From assembly GCF_900095745.1 (NCBI RefSeq), contig NZ_FMIR01000019.1:434001-498000 (forward strand): 64,000 bases of DNA. Reading direction: 5' to 3'. Position numbers and translations under genes: made by a program. Shown here in pieces: positions 1-10,264 of this stretch. Source of the DNA: Microbacterium oxydans. GTDB lineage: Bacteria > Actinomycetota > Actinomycetes > Actinomycetales > Microbacteriaceae. The notes beneath the pieces are model-generated. The model worked only from the letters and a program-made list of their open reading frames with translations, had not been told where the DNA came from and did no database searches. Within the stretch, counting starts at the first letter, position 1, and each line of letters opens with the position of its first letter.

Positions 1-5
1 GCGCC

Positions 6-22
6 GTTCACCTCCACGTCAG
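6..22 (+). promoter_or_regulatory. PHO-box-like repeat, distal copy
   Basis: The 17-mer GTTCACCTCCACGTCAG recurs with one mismatch at 61-77. GTTCACC followed 11 nt later by a second TCA-core unit (CGTCAGC) resembles the 11-nt direct repeats bound by PhoP in actinomycetes. It lies at the window edge, so it could also belong to a gene to the left. Recognition is by pattern only. Confidence 0.4.
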
Positions 23-60
23 CTGCGCCCCGCGCTGATCCGCGCTCGAACACGGGTCTC

Positions 61-77
61 GTTCACCTCCTCGTCAG
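61..77 (+). promoter_or_regulatory. PHO-box-like repeat, proximal copy, with -10 at 99-104
   Basis: GTTCACCTCCTCGTCAG is a near-copy of the repeat at 6-22 and ends 21 nt before a TAGTCT hexamer (99-104) that can serve as -10 for the exported phosphatase starting at 145. A PhoP site taking the place of a -35 upstream of a secreted phosphatase is the usual layout of phosphate-starvation genes. The link to PhoP is inferred. Confidence 0.45.
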
Positions 78-144
78 TCCGACGCCATCTGGCCTCCCTA
101 GTCTCACCGCGGCGAACATCGCCCGAAGACGAAGGAGACCACAC

Positions 145-1341
145 ATGCCCGACCGTCTGCCGATCAGCCGGCGCACCGTCCTCACCGCTGGAGCGCTCGG
201 CGCTCTCGGAACCGCCCTGCCGGTCGGCACCGCCGCAGCGGCTGCTGCCACGGACATCGCCCCGGCAGGCGCCGGGCCAGGCCGCGGTCTGCGGTTCCGT
301 GCCGACGGGACCTTCAAGGTGGTGCAGTTCAACGACACGCAGGACGATGAGCTCACCGACCGTCGCACGGTCGAGCTGATGGAGAAGGTGCTCGACCAGG
401 AGAAGCCCGATTTCGTCGTGATCAACGGCGACGTGATCACCGGCGGATGCGAGACCCGGCTCGCGGTGAAACAGGCGATCAACAACGTCGTCACGCCGAT
501 GGAATCCCGGCGCATCCCCTGGGCGGTCACGTACGGCAACCACGACGAGGACTCGCTCCCGCAGTCGGGCGTGGACGAGGCGGGGATGCTGAAGATCTAC
601 CGCTCGTACGAGTACAACGTGAATGCCGAGAGCACGCGGGGCGTGACGGGCACGAGCAACACGATCGTGTCGATCGGCTCGGCCGCCCGGAAGAACCGCG
701 AGGCGTTCGCGCTGTGGCTGATGGACTCGGGGCGCTACGCCCCCGGCACGATCGACGGCCAGGACTTCGCCGGATACCCGACCTGGGACTGGCTGCGGAT
801 GGACCAGGTGGCCTGGTACCGCGAGCAGTCGCAGCGTCTCGAACAGCGTCGCGGGCGCACGGTGCCGGGGCTGATGTTCCTGCACATCGCGTTGTGGGAG
901 CACCGCTTCATGTGGTGGGGCGGCGTGGACACCCGCACGGAGGCCGATGCCGCGCGCGGCAGGGCCCGGCACGCCATCGTCGGTGAGCGCAACGAAGATG
1001 AGTGCCCCGGTCCGTTCAACTCGGGGATGTTCAACGCGATCCTCGAGCGCGGCGACGTGAAGGGCGTGTTCGTCGGCCATGACCACATCAACGACTACGT
1101 GGGCGACTACTACGGCGTCATGCTCGGCTATGCCCCCGGCACCGGTTTCGGCGCATACGGTCTCGACGGCGCGGAGCGCAACCGCATGCGCGGCGGTCGG
1201 GTGTTCGAGCTCAAGGAGGCGGGTGACGAGGTGACGATCGCCACCCGCGTCGTCTACGCGCGCGAGCTCGGCATCGACCTCACGGCGAACGACCAGCCCA
1301 TGGAGCCGCTGCCTCTCGCCCCGCGGCAGCAGCGCGTCTGA
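145..1341 (+). CDS. Tat-exported calcineurin-like metallophosphoesterase
   Basis: 398 aa secreted phosphoesterase. The N-terminus carries a twin-arginine motif (SRRTVL, residues 8-13), then a hydrophobic Ala/Gly-rich stretch and an AAAAAA region, so export by the Tat pathway is expected. Metal-ligand motifs of the calcineurin-like fold follow in order: FND at 62-64, GDV near 95, GNHDE near 131 and GHDH at 311-314. The fold hydrolyses phosphomono- or diesters with a dinuclear metal centre; the substrate cannot be read from sequence. An AAGGAG box sits 7 nt before the ATG. PHO-box-like repeats upstream suggest induction by phosphate starvation. A strong terminator follows. Confidence 0.85.
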   Translation: MPDRLPISRRTVLTAGALGALGTALPVGTAAAAAATDIAPAGAGPGRGLRFRADGTFKVVQFNDTQDDELTDRRTVELMEKVLDQEKPDFVVINGDVITGGCETRLAVKQAINNVVTPMESRRIPWAVTYGNHDEDSLPQSGVDEAGMLKIYRSYEYNVNAESTRGVTGTSNTIVSIGSAARKNREAFALWLMDSGRYAPGTIDGQDFAGYPTWDWLRMDQVAWYREQSQRLEQRRGRTVPGLMFLHIALWEHRFMWWGGVDTRTEADAARGRARHAIVGERNEDECPGPFNSGMFNAILERGDVKGVFVGHDHINDYVGDYYGVMLGYAPGTGFGAYGLDGAERNRMRGGRVFELKEAGDEVTIATRVVYARELGIDLTANDQPMEPLPLAPRQQRV

Positions 1342-1354
1342 CGCACACACAAGG

Positions 1355-1388
1355 CGACGCCGGGGACCCGTTCGGGTCCCCGGCGTCG
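1355..1388. terminator. Bidirectional hairpin terminator
   Basis: A perfect 16-bp stem (CGACGCCGGGGACCCG and its complement) closes on a tiny loop between the convergent phosphoesterase and DsbA-family genes. There is no clear T-run, as is common in high-GC actinobacteria. Confidence 0.8.
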
Positions 1389-1404
1389 TGGTGTCCGGCA
1401 GTTC

Positions 1405-2079
1405 TCAGGCTTCGACGGGTTCGTCCCGCTTGGCCCACAGGTCGCGGATCACGTTCTCGAACGCGGCCGGCGGCTGTGCACCGCTGATGCCGTACTGGCC
1501 GTCGACGACGAAGAAGGGGACGCCCTGGATGCCGTAGGCGCGTGCCTGCGCCTGATCCTGACGCACGGCCGGGAGGTACTGCTCGCTCTCGAGCGCCGTG
1601 CGGGCGCGGTCGGCGTCGAGGCCCACCTCGGTCGCGAGTGCCACGAGGTCATCGATGCGCCCGACGTGCTTGCCCTCGGTGAAGTAGGCGGACATGAGCC
1701 GCTCCTCCATCTCGTGCTGTAGCCCCTCGGCCTTCGCGAAGTGCAGCAGCTCGTGCGCCTTCACGGTGTTGGTGTGCTGCAGGATGTCGAAGCGGTACTC
1801 GAGCCCCGCGTTCGCGGCGACACCGGTCACGTTCGACAGCATCTGCTCGACCTGCTCGCGCGGCATGCCCTTGTGCCCGGCGAGGAAGTCGATCTCGTCG
1901 CCGTCGAAGTCGACCGGGGTGTCGGGCGACAGCTCGAACGAGTGGAAGGTGATGTTGACCTGCGGCGCGTCCTCATCGGCAGCGACCGCTTCGAGACCCT
2001 TCTCGAGGTTGCGCTTGCCGATGTAGCACCAGGGGCAGGCGATGTCGGACCAGATGTCGATGGAGATGGGTTCAGTCAC
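1405..2079 (-). CDS. DsbA-family (FrnE-like) thioredoxin-fold oxidoreductase
   Basis: About 224 aa. A CPWC redox motif follows the first beta strand (SDIACPWCYIGKRNLE), the hallmark of the DsbA/FrnE family, and the C-terminal VPFFVV segment carries the cis-Pro that packs against the active site. There is no signal peptide, so it acts in the cytosol as a thiol-disulfide oxidoreductase or 2-hydroxychromene-isomerase-like protein; related FrnE proteins are linked to oxidative stress. The GTG start at 2079 gives the family's usual N-terminus (VTEPISIDIWSD); an ATG at 2097 would add six residues. Confidence 0.85.
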   Translation of the reverse strand: MTEPISIDIWSDIACPWCYIGKRNLEKGLEAVAADEDAPQVNITFHSFELSPDTPVDFDGDEIDFLAGHKGMPREQVEQMLSNVTGVAANAGLEYRFDILQHTNTVKAHELLHFAKAEGLQHEMEERLMSAYFTEGKHVGRIDDLVALATEVGLDADRARTALESEQYLPAVRQDQAQARAYGIQGVPFFVVDGQYGISGAQPPAAFENVIRDLWAKRDEPVEA

Positions 2080-2137
2080 ACTTTCATCCAACCGCATGCG
2101 CCCCCGAGCTATTCCGAGGCTGCGGAGGCGACATCGG

Positions 2138-2143
2138 TAGGAT
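2138..2143 (+). promoter_or_regulatory. -10 hexamer of a leaderless promoter
   Basis: TAGGAT lies 6 nt before the ATG at 2150, placing the transcript start at or next to the start codon. No Shine-Dalgarno is present. Confidence 0.55.
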
Positions 2144-2149
2144 TCTCGG

Positions 2150-2761
2150 ATGCTCACCGCCGCCGACCCGCTTCCCTTCCGGCCCGAGCGGGTCCTGGTC
2201 GCCGGTGTCACGGGTTCCGGCAAGACCACTCTCGCGCGCCGCGTCGCCGGCGTGTGGGGACTGCGCCAGATCGAGATCGACGGCCTGTTCCACGGGCCGA
2301 ACTGGGCTCCGCGGCCCGAGTTCCTCGACGATGTGCGCTCCTTCGCGGCCGAGGACCGCTGGGTCACCGAGTGGCAGTACACGAGCAAGGGCACCGACGA
2401 GATCCTCACGCCGCGCGCCGACCTCGCGATCTGGCTGGACTATCCGTACCGCGTGGTGCGCTCACGCCTGCTGCGTCGAACGCTTCGCCGCAGCATCCTG
2501 CGCACGCGGATGTGGAACGACAACGTCGAGAAACCGATCTGGCAGATGTTCCGCAGCGATCCCGACGAGAACATCCTCGCCTGGCAGACCAAGACCCTGG
2601 GGCATTGGACCGAGCGGATGCCGGACTACACCCTGCGCTTCCCGCAGCTCACGATCGTCCGGCTCCGGACTCCGAACGAGACCGAGCAGTGGCTCCGGGC
2701 TCAGGCGGGTGAGTCAGGGGTGTCGATCGCGCCGCCGAAGCGACGGTCCCGCGACAGGTAG
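2150..2761 (+). CDS. P-loop ATPase/kinase-like protein (FlaR/topology-modulation type)
   Basis: 203 aa. A Walker A motif ([13 protein letters not shown]) lies near residues 23-35, followed by an adenylate-kinase-like layout: an [11 protein letters not shown] segment, a central WLDYPYRVV strand and an arginine-rich lid ([11 protein letters not shown]). Proteins of this family are annotated as DNA-topology-modulation or FlaR-like nucleoside kinases; the substrate is unknown. The ATG follows a -10-like hexamer directly, so the mRNA is probably leaderless. Its last 61 nt overlap the 3' end of the convergent uppS gene. Confidence 0.75.
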   Translation: MLTAADPLPFRPERVLVAGVTGSGKTTLARRVAGVWGLRQIEIDGLFHGPNWAPRPEFLDDVRSFAAEDRWVTEWQYTSKGTDEILTPRADLAIWLDYPYRVVRSRLLRRTLRRSILRTRMWNDNVEKPIWQMFRSDPDENILAWQTKTLGHWTERMPDYTLRFPQLTIVRLRTPNETEQWLRAQAGESGVSIAPPKRRSRDR

Positions 2762-3504
2762 ATGCCGATCGCCCGCCAGAGTTCTTCCCGCGAGAAGTCC
2801 GGCCAGAGCGTGTCGAGGAACACCATCTCGGCGTAGGCCGACTCCCACAGCAGGAAGTTCGAGGTGCGCTGCTCCCCCGAGCTCCGGAGGAAGAGATCGA
2901 CGTCGGGCATGTCGGGCACGTACAGGTTCCGGCGGATCATCTTCTCGGTGATGGCCTTGGGCTTCACGCGCCCGGCGGCGACGTCTTCCGCGATCGCCCG
3001 CATCGCGTCGACGAGCTCGACCCGTCCGCCGTAATTGACGCACATCGTGAGGGTGAGCACGTCGTTGCCGCGGGTGAGCTGTTCGGCGTGCTGCAGCTCC
3101 TTGATGACGCTGCCCCAGAGCCGCGGCTTGCGGCCCGCCCAGCGGATGCGCACCCCCCACTCGTTGAGCTGGTCACGGCGGCGGTGCAGCACGTCGCGGT
3201 TGTAGCCCATGAGGAAGCGCACCTCCTCGGGAGAGCGCGCCCAGTTCTCGGTCGAGAACGCGTACACGGACAGATGCTTCACCCCGGCCTGGATGGCGCC
3301 GGCGACGACGTCGAGCAGCACCTCCTCGCCCGCTTTGTGGCCTTCGATGCGGTTGAGACCTCGGCGGTTGGCCCAGCGGCCGTTGCCGTCCATGACGATC
3401 GCGACGTGCTCGGGCACGGCCCGGAACGCCGGCGGGTGCACACCGGTCCAATCCAGCGGACGATAGGGCACCGCGTCTTTGTGTGTGTAGGGCTTCGGGC
3501 TCAT
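2701..3504 (-). CDS. uppS: Isoprenyl (undecaprenyl/decaprenyl) diphosphate synthase
   Basis: 267 aa cis-prenyltransferase that builds the polyprenyl diphosphate lipid carrier for peptidoglycan and arabinogalactan-type wall synthesis. The [15 protein letters not shown] motif (catalytic Asp and diphosphate-binding residues) and the C-terminal [18 protein letters not shown] motif are both intact. Start ATG overlaps the recO stop as ATGA, so the two genes are translationally coupled; recO-uppS adjacency is standard in actinobacteria. Confidence 0.95.
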   Translation of the reverse strand: MSPKPYTHKDAVPYRPLDWTGVHPPAFRAVPEHVAIVMDGNGRWANRRGLNRIEGHKAGEEVLLDVVAGAIQAGVKHLSVYAFSTENWARSPEEVRFLMGYNRDVLHRRRDQLNEWGVRIRWAGRKPRLWGSVIKELQHAEQLTRGNDVLTLTMCVNYGGRVELVDAMRAIAEDVAAGRVKPKAITEKMIRRNLYVPDMPDVDLFLRSSGEQRTSNFLLWESAYAEMVFLDTLWPDFSREELWRAIGIYLSRDRRFGGAIDTPDSPA

Positions 3505-4244
3505 CGTGGTCCTTCCGACGAGATGTCCGACACATGGGCGAGCGAGCGGATGCCGCGCTCCAGGTGCCACTGGGCGTAGGCGGAGACGAGTCCGGACGCG
3601 GCTGCGGTGTCGGCGTGCGCGGACGCATCGATGACGTCCCACTCCCCCGAGATCAAGGCGCGGAGCAGGGTCAGCGTCTTCTCCCCGACGCGAGGGCTTC
3701 CGGCCGGGGCGCAGTTCGTGCACACCAGTCCGCCCAGCTGCGCGACGAATCGTGCGTGCGGCCCCGGGGTCCCGCAACGGGCGCACTCGTCGAGCGATGG
3801 CGCCCACCCGGAGAGCGACATGACCCGCAGGAGGTAGGAGTCCAGGATGCTGCGCGCGACGTGCTCTCCGCGCGACAGCGCCCTCAGCCCGCCCACGAGG
3901 AGCAGATACTGATCGGGGGTGGCCTCGGCGTCGCTCAGGCGGTCGGCCGTCTCCACCATCGCGTTCGCCGCGGTGAACCGGTCGTAATGCGCCGCGATGT
4001 CCGTGCCGTACGAGCCGAGTGATTCCGCCTGCTGCACGATGTCGAGCGAGCGCCCCTGGTAGAGCTGCACGTCGGCGACCATGAACGGCTCGAGCCGGGC
4101 GCCGAACTTCGACGACGTGCGACGCACTCCCTTCGCGACCGCGCGGACCTTGCCGTGACGCCGCGAGAGCATGGTGACGATGCGATCCGCCTCACCGAGC
4201 TTGTGAGTGCGCAGGATCACCGCTTCGTCTCGGTAGGTGGGCAC
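3501..4244 (-). CDS. recO: DNA repair protein RecO
   Basis: 247 aa. N-terminal OB-fold begins [21 protein letters not shown], followed by the helical domain and a four-cysteine zinc site ([10 protein letters not shown] ... LVCTNC). RecO loads RecA on SSB-coated DNA in the RecFOR pathway. The GTG at 4244 is the conventional N-terminus. A GATAAT hexamer ends 6 nt upstream on the same strand, so the transcript is probably leaderless and starts recO-uppS. Confidence 0.95.
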   Translation of the reverse strand: MPTYRDEAVILRTHKLGEADRIVTMLSRRHGKVRAVAKGVRRTSSKFGARLEPFMVADVQLYQGRSLDIVQQAESLGSYGTDIAAHYDRFTAANAMVETADRLSDAEATPDQYLLLVGGLRALSRGEHVARSILDSYLLRVMSLSGWAPSLDECARCGTPGPHARFVAQLGGLVCTNCAPAGSPRVGEKTLTLLRALISGEWDVIDASAHADTAAASGLVSAYAQWHLERGIRSLAHVSDISSEGPR

Positions 4245-4250
4245 CCCTCG

Positions 4251-4258
4251 ATTATCCT
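4251..4258. promoter_or_regulatory. Overlapping divergent -10 elements (recO / TRIC channel)
   Basis: Read leftward, GATAAT (4256-4251) sits 6 nt before the recO GTG. Read rightward, TATCCT (4253-4258) sits about 20 nt before the GTG of the channel gene. The two -10 candidates share four base pairs, as in bidirectional promoters with a symmetric -10. Confidence 0.45.
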
Positions 4259-4278
4259 CCGTACAGGAGAATGGACGG

Positions 4279-4977
4279 GTGACCGAACCGCTCTTCACCA
4301 TTCCGCTGTGGGCGGACCTGCTCGGCGTCGGCCTCGGCGGCGTCCAGGGCGCGATGTTCGCGTCGGGGTTCCAGGGTCAGCGACGCCTCGACTGGCTCGG
4401 CGTCGCGATCATCGGCATCATGATCGGGATGGGCGGCGGTCTCATCCGCGACATCCTGCTCGGGCAGACGCCGGCCACCCTGCAGAACCAGTGGTATCTC
4501 GTCACGGCGGCGGGGGCCGCGCTCCTCGGCATGCTTCTCGCGGGTCTGTTCACCCGCTTGAACACGGCGATCGTGGTGCTCGACGCGGTGGTCATCGGGA
4601 TGTTCGGCGCATTCGGGACGAGCAAAGCTCTCGCCTTCGGCATCCCCGAGGTGCCGGCCGTGTTCATCGGCGTGTGCGCGGCCGTGGGCGGCAGCGTGCT
4701 GCGCGACATGCTCATGGGGCTGCCGACCGCGATCATGCACGTCGGCTCGCTCTACGCCGTCGCGGCCGGCGCCGGATGCACGTTCATCGTCATCGCCGTG
4801 GCGCTCGGCATGCCCATCACGATCGCTGCCATCGCCGGCATCGCCGTGACCACCGTCATCCGCATCCTCGCCGTCACGTTCGACGTCTCCCTGCCGGAGC
4901 AGCGCCGCATCTACCGCCGCAAGGTGGCCGCGGAGACGGGCGCCATCGCGATCGTCAAGCCCAGCGCCGACATCTGA
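4279..4977 (+). CDS. TRIC-type (UPF0126) cation channel family membrane protein
   Basis: 232 aa, about seven hydrophobic helices. The family's duplicated signature is visible twice: [13 protein letters not shown] near residue 50 and [13 protein letters not shown] near residue 140, as in bacterial trimeric intracellular cation channels (formerly the YadS/UPF0126 family). The likely role is K+/monovalent cation conductance in the inner membrane. GTG at 4279 is chosen because AGGAGA lies 8 nt upstream; the longer frame from 4237 has no such site. Short C-terminal basic tail. Confidence 0.85.
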   Translation: MTEPLFTIPLWADLLGVGLGGVQGAMFASGFQGQRRLDWLGVAIIGIMIGMGGGLIRDILLGQTPATLQNQWYLVTAAGAALLGMLLAGLFTRLNTAIVVLDAVVIGMFGAFGTSKALAFGIPEVPAVFIGVCAAVGGSVLRDMLMGLPTAIMHVGSLYAVAAGAGCTFIVIAVALGMPITIAAIAGIAVTTVIRILAVTFDVSLPEQRRIYRRKVAAETGAIAIVKPSADI

Positions 4978-4986
4978 GCCTCGATC

Positions 4987-5721
4987 TCAGGATCCCGGGC
5001 GCTCGCCGATGATCGCACGGAGGCCGTCGACCACCCTCGCCAGACCGAATTCCCACGCGACTGCGGCATCGTAGGGCGTCCCCAGGGACTCGCCCGCGGC
5101 CTGACCGACCGATTGCGCGAGCGGGTAGTCCTCCCCCAGGTAGGTAGCGAGACGCGGGCCCGCCTCCGCCCAAAATGCGCCGAACTGCTCCTTCTCGGCG
5201 CTCTCCCGCATCCTGGTCGCCGCAGCTCGCACGAAGTCCAGGAGGAAGGACAGTGCCGCGTCGCGTTCGACGTCGCCCAGCCCCGTGTCATCGAACGCAT
5301 GCAGCTCACGGTCGTACTTGGCGATCGTGCCGGGCCCGAGCGCGGCACGCTGGTCCGCGATGTCGAGCACCCAGGGATGCCCTCGCAGCAGGTCGAGGTT
5401 GTCCTGGGCAACCGCGCGCACACGCGCGGGCCAGCCGACTTCCTCGACCGAGCGAACCCGCATCCGGGAGTGCACCACGTCGACCATCAGGACGAGCAGG
5501 TCTGCACGGCTGTTCACGTGCGTGTAGATCGACATCGGCGGCAGCTCGAGTGACTGTGCGAGGGCGCGGATCGTCACGGCGTCCAGATCGGTGTGATCGG
5601 CGAGCTCGATCGCCCGCGAGATAACCTCCGCCGTCGAACGTCGGGCCCGAGGTCCACGACGACCGCCCGCGGCCGCCGACGATTCGTCCCGCCAGAGGAG
5701 ATCCACCAGATTCTTGGCCAT
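4987..5721 (-). CDS. TetR-family transcriptional regulator
   Basis: 244 aa. Residues about 25-75 form the TetR helix-turn-helix (AEVISRAIELAD ... TIRALAQSLELPPMSIYTHV); the remainder is an all-helical ligand domain resembling the TetR_C class that senses drug-like molecules. It is transcribed divergently from the VOC protein gene 67 bp away, with a small inverted repeat between them, so it probably represses that gene and itself. The long basic N-terminal extension (RRGPRARRS) is typical of actinobacterial members. Inducer unknown. Confidence 0.9.
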   Translation of the reverse strand: MAKNLVDLLWRDESSAAAGGRRGPRARRSTAEVISRAIELADHTDLDAVTIRALAQSLELPPMSIYTHVNSRADLLVLMVDVVHSRMRVRSVEEVGWPARVRAVAQDNLDLLRGHPWVLDIADQRAALGPGTIAKYDRELHAFDDTGLGDVERDAALSFLLDFVRAAATRMRESAEKEQFGAFWAEAGPRLATYLGEDYPLAQSVGQAAGESLGTPYDAAVAWEFGLARVVDGLRAIIGERPGS

Positions 5722-5757
5722 GTCGGAATAATCCTCTCACGGGATCTCTTAACCATG

Positions 5758-5770
5758 TACGTTGTACGTA
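5758..5770. promoter_or_regulatory. Probable TetR operator
   Basis: TACGTTGTACGTA is a perfect inverted repeat (5-bp arms, TGT spacer) in the 67-bp gap between the divergent TetR and VOC genes. It overlaps the candidate -10 TAGTTT (5769-5774) of the VOC gene, so binding would block its transcription. Confidence 0.5.
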
Positions 5771-5788
5771 GTTTAGACAGGAGACACC

Positions 5789-6163
5789 GTGAACATCACT
5801 CAGACCGCCATCTCTCTCAACGTCGACGACATCGCCGCGTCGGCCGCGTTCGCGAAGACCCACTTCGGATTCGAGGAGGCGATGTCCGCCGAGGGATTCG
5901 TCTCGCTGCAGCACCCGGACGCACCGAACCTCATCTTCCTGGAGACCGGCCTGGGAAGCTTCCGACCCCAGGAGATCGCCGGCTCCGCGGGTCAGGGCAC
6001 CCTGCTCGTGTTCGTCGTGGAGGACATCGATGCGGAGTTCGCCCGCATCGACGCGGCGGGTGCGCGTGTCATCACTCCCCCGGAGACCGAGCCGTGGGGC
6101 GAGCGCTACTGCCAGTTCGCCGATCCGAACGGCATCGTCTGGCAGCTCGTCCAGTGGGTCTGA
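5789..6163 (+). CDS. VOC-superfamily (glyoxalase/bleomycin-resistance-like) protein
   Basis: 124 aa, one complete VOC unit of two beta-alpha-beta-beta-beta modules: TAISLNVDDIAASAAFAKTH at the N-terminus and the C-terminal FADPNGIVWQLVQW motif with the usual metal-ligand Glu replaced by Gln. Members either isomerise methylglyoxal or sequester antibiotics. Control by a TetR repressor next door favours a drug-binding or detoxification role. GTG start preceded by AGGAG. Confidence 0.8.
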   Translation: MNITQTAISLNVDDIAASAAFAKTHFGFEEAMSAEGFVSLQHPDAPNLIFLETGLGSFRPQEIAGSAGQGTLLVFVVEDIDAEFARIDAAGARVITPPETEPWGERYCQFADPNGIVWQLVQWV

Positions 6164-6175
6164 ACAGGGAATGAC

Positions 6176-6209
6176 GAACGCCCCCTCGGTCGTCACCGAG
6201 GGGGCGTTC
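6176..6209. terminator. Bidirectional hairpin terminator
   Basis: A perfect 15-bp stem (GAACGCCCCCTCGGT and complement) with loop CGTC lies between the convergent VOC and leuA genes. Confidence 0.9.
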
Positions 6210-6221
6210 CTGCGCGGACTG

Positions 6222-8105
<1,884 letters not shown>

Positions 8106-8169
8106 GCAGGGATGGTGTGGCGGTTTCGACGCGTGTGAGACGATCCGGCGGCCGGTGACACTCCCCGTT

Positions 8170-8817
8170 ATGAGCACATCGCAGCGTCGCCTGATCCTCG
8201 CCCTGGCATCCGCCGTCGGACTCCTCGCGTTGACCGCCTGCACCGCAGGACCCGGCAGCTCCGCGGCGCCGACGAGCACGACTGTCCCGTCGGATCAGCG
8301 CCTCGAGAACGCACATCCCGAGCCGCCGGAGGGGCGCGTGATCGGGGTGGGCACCGTGCTGGAAGACGCGGGCGGCGTGGCGTTGTGCATGGGCGCGATC
8401 ATGGAGTCGTACCCGCCGCAGTGCAGCGGCGTACCGCTGGACGACTGGACCTGGGACGGGGTCGACGGCAGCGAGACCAGCGGGGAGACGACCTGGGGCG
8501 CGTATGCCGTGTATGCCATGTACGACGGTGAGCGGCTCGCCCGGACCGACGCGCCGATCATGCTCGCGCTGTACGACACGGTCGCTCCGGAGGACCCGAC
8601 CGGCGGCGTCGAGGGCTCGACGGCCGAAGACGAGTTGACGCGGGTGCAGGACGACATCTCCGCGCGTCTCGGGGCCGATGCGCTCACGGTCGGGCCGGAT
8701 CGAGGATACGTCTGGCTGCAGGTCGTGTGGGATGACGGCACGATCCAGGATGCGGTGGATGCCGAATACGGCGCGGACGTGGTGGTCGTGACCTCCGCCC
8801 TGCGCGAGATCGACTGA
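8170..8817 (+). CDS. Putative lipoprotein of unknown function
   Basis: 215 aa. A lipoprotein signal peptide (LILALASAVGLLALTAC) with lipobox LTAC at about residues 18-21 predicts surface anchoring through the cysteine. The rest is acidic and beta-rich with a short Pro/Ser/Thr linker after the lipid site, then a mid segment containing CMGAI and QCSGVPLDDW. I do not recognise the domain. ATG at 8170 is chosen so the signal peptide starts normally; no clear ribosome binding site is seen. The stop lies one base from the convergent oxidoreductase stop. Confidence 0.7.
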   Translation: MSTSQRRLILALASAVGLLALTACTAGPGSSAAPTSTTVPSDQRLENAHPEPPEGRVIGVGTVLEDAGGVALCMGAIMESYPPQCSGVPLDDWTWDGVDGSETSGETTWGAYAVYAMYDGERLARTDAPIMLALYDTVAPEDPTGGVEGSTAEDELTRVQDDISARLGADALTVGPDRGYVWLQVVWDDGTIQDAVDAEYGADVVVVTSALREID

Positions 8818-8818
8818 C

Positions 8819-9787
8819 CTACGGGATCAGGGCGAGCTTCCCGCCGGGGTGACCGGTCGCCAACACACGGTGGGCCTGACGCGCCTCGTCGAGCGGGAAG
8901 GTCCAGGCGACGGGCACCACGAGGTCGCCGTTCTGTGCGAGGGCGATCAGCTCGCTGCGCACCTCATCGCGGAACCGGGCACTGGCGGGCATGGATCCGG
9001 CGATCGCCTGGATCCCCTCCGCCTCGGCGCGCCCCAGCGCGGCGATCGTGACGATACGACGGCGATCGGCGACCAGCTCGAGTGACACGTCGACGGCCTC
9101 GTCAGTGCCGACGGCATCGAGCGCGGCGACCACCGGTCCGTCTGCCGTTTCACGGACCCGGTCGGCGAGCCCCGGGCCGTATCGGACGGGCTCTCCCCCG
9201 AATCGCCGTACCTCGTCGAACCGGTCGGCGCTCGCGGTGCCGATCACGCGGATGCCGCGGAGCCGAGCCTGCTGAAGGACGCTCACACCGACCGCCCCCG
9301 AGGCACCGTGGAGCAGTACGGTCTCCCCCGGCGCAGCCCCGGTGACCGCGAGCATCTCCGCCGCCGTGGTGCCGATGAGAAGCAGATTCGCCGCCTCCGA
9401 ATGCGTGAGCGTGGACGGCTTCGCGAACACCTTGTCCGCCGGGACCGTCACCTCTGTCGCGTAGCCGCCGCGCACCCGGAACGCGATGACCTCGTCGCCG
9501 ATCACCGCGGAGCCGGAGCCGATCCGGGTGTCCGGACCGACCGCGCTGAGCGCACCGGACACCTCGTACCCGATCGGAACGGGGAACTCCAGGCCGGGCC
9601 GGCCGGACGCGACATGCTTCGCGTCGGCGGGGTTCACGCCGGCAGCGTGCACTCGGATGGTGACCTCACCGTGCCCGGGTGCCGACAGGCGCTCCTCGAC
9701 GAACTCCCACGACTCCGGTCCTCCGGGCGCAGTCGCCACCCAGTGCTGCGCCAGCGGCAGCTCCCCGGATGACATCGACTGCGACAC
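8819..9787 (-). CDS. NADP-dependent MDR-family quinone oxidoreductase-like enzyme
   Basis: 322 aa medium-chain reductase without the catalytic zinc ligands of alcohol dehydrogenases. The GroES-like domain (HAAGVNPADAKHVASG, PIGYEVSG) is followed by the Rossmann nucleotide-binding site (GETVLLHGASGAVGVSVLQQA), as in QOR/zeta-crystallin-like enzymes that reduce quinones or enones with NADPH. GTG at 9787 lies 3 nt beyond the stop of the preceding I36-type gene, so it may be the last gene of the sigma-factor operon; ATG at 9775 is an alternative. Confidence 0.85.
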   Translation of the reverse strand: MSQSMSSGELPLAQHWVATAPGGPESWEFVEERLSAPGHGEVTIRVHAAGVNPADAKHVASGRPGLEFPVPIGYEVSGALSAVGPDTRIGSGSAVIGDEVIAFRVRGGYATEVTVPADKVFAKPSTLTHSEAANLLLIGTTAAEMLAVTGAAPGETVLLHGASGAVGVSVLQQARLRGIRVIGTASADRFDEVRRFGGEPVRYGPGLADRVRETADGPVVAALDAVGTDEAVDVSLELVADRRRIVTIAALGRAEAEGIQAIAGSMPASARFRDEVRSELIALAQNGDLVVPVAWTFPLDEARQAHRVLATGHPGGKLALIP

Positions 9788-9790
9788 GGT

Positions 9791-10264
9791 TCAGACGAGG
9801 CAGCGGAGGTTGGTGACCGTGCCGGAGACATTGCTCCAGCCGCCGGCGGCCACGGTCCTCAGGACGGTCGACCCGTTGCGCACCTGGACGGAGCCGGAGC
9901 CCCGGGCGTTGGCGACGGACTTGACCGCGAAGCTCGACGGGATCGTGTGCACGGCACAGGTGCCGAACGTCAGGGATGCTCCGCCGAGCGAAGTGCTGCT
10001 GTAGGCGCAGATCCTGCCGGTCGTGCAGCTCCCGACCGACCACGATGTCAAGCCCGAGGCTGCGGGCACGGTGAGCTCCATGTCGAGCTTGGGCCACACC
10101 GCGTGCCGCCCGTCGATGATGACACCGCCCGGCACCTCATCGAGCACCGCCGCGACCAGGGGGTCGACCTCACGGTCGTCTTCGGCGGCGGCCATGGCAG
10201 GGGCTGCCCCCAGTGTCATGACGAGCACGAGCAGGGCAGCGGCCAGAAGGGTGGTGCGTTTCAT
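9791..10264 (-). CDS. Secreted peptidase-inhibitor-I36-like protein
   Basis: 157 aa. A Sec signal peptide (LLAAALLVLVMTLGAAPAMA) is followed by an acidic linker and a C-terminal beta-rich domain of about 85 aa. Four cysteines (SCTTGRIC, GTC, RC) are spaced as in the crystallin-like metalloprotease inhibitors of family I36 (SMPI of Streptomyces). It would be exported and may inhibit a protease or act as a wall-bound crystallin-like protein. Start overlaps the stop of the upstream membrane protein (ATGA). Confidence 0.65.
   Translation of the reverse strand: MKRTTLLAAALLVLVMTLGAAPAMAAAEDDREVDPLVAAVLDEVPGGVIIDGRHAVWPKLDMELTVPAASGLTSWSVGSCTTGRICAYSSTSLGGASLTFGTCAVHTIPSSFAVKSVANARGSGSVQVRNGSTVLRTVAAGGWSNVSGTVTNLRCLV

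Noticed and set aside
19..1350. 443-aa minus-strand reading frame opposite the metallophosphoesterase, and similar long antisense frames throughout
   Set aside because: High-GC shadow frames: no recognisable domains, no ribosome binding site, and each lies opposite a gene with clear family motifs.
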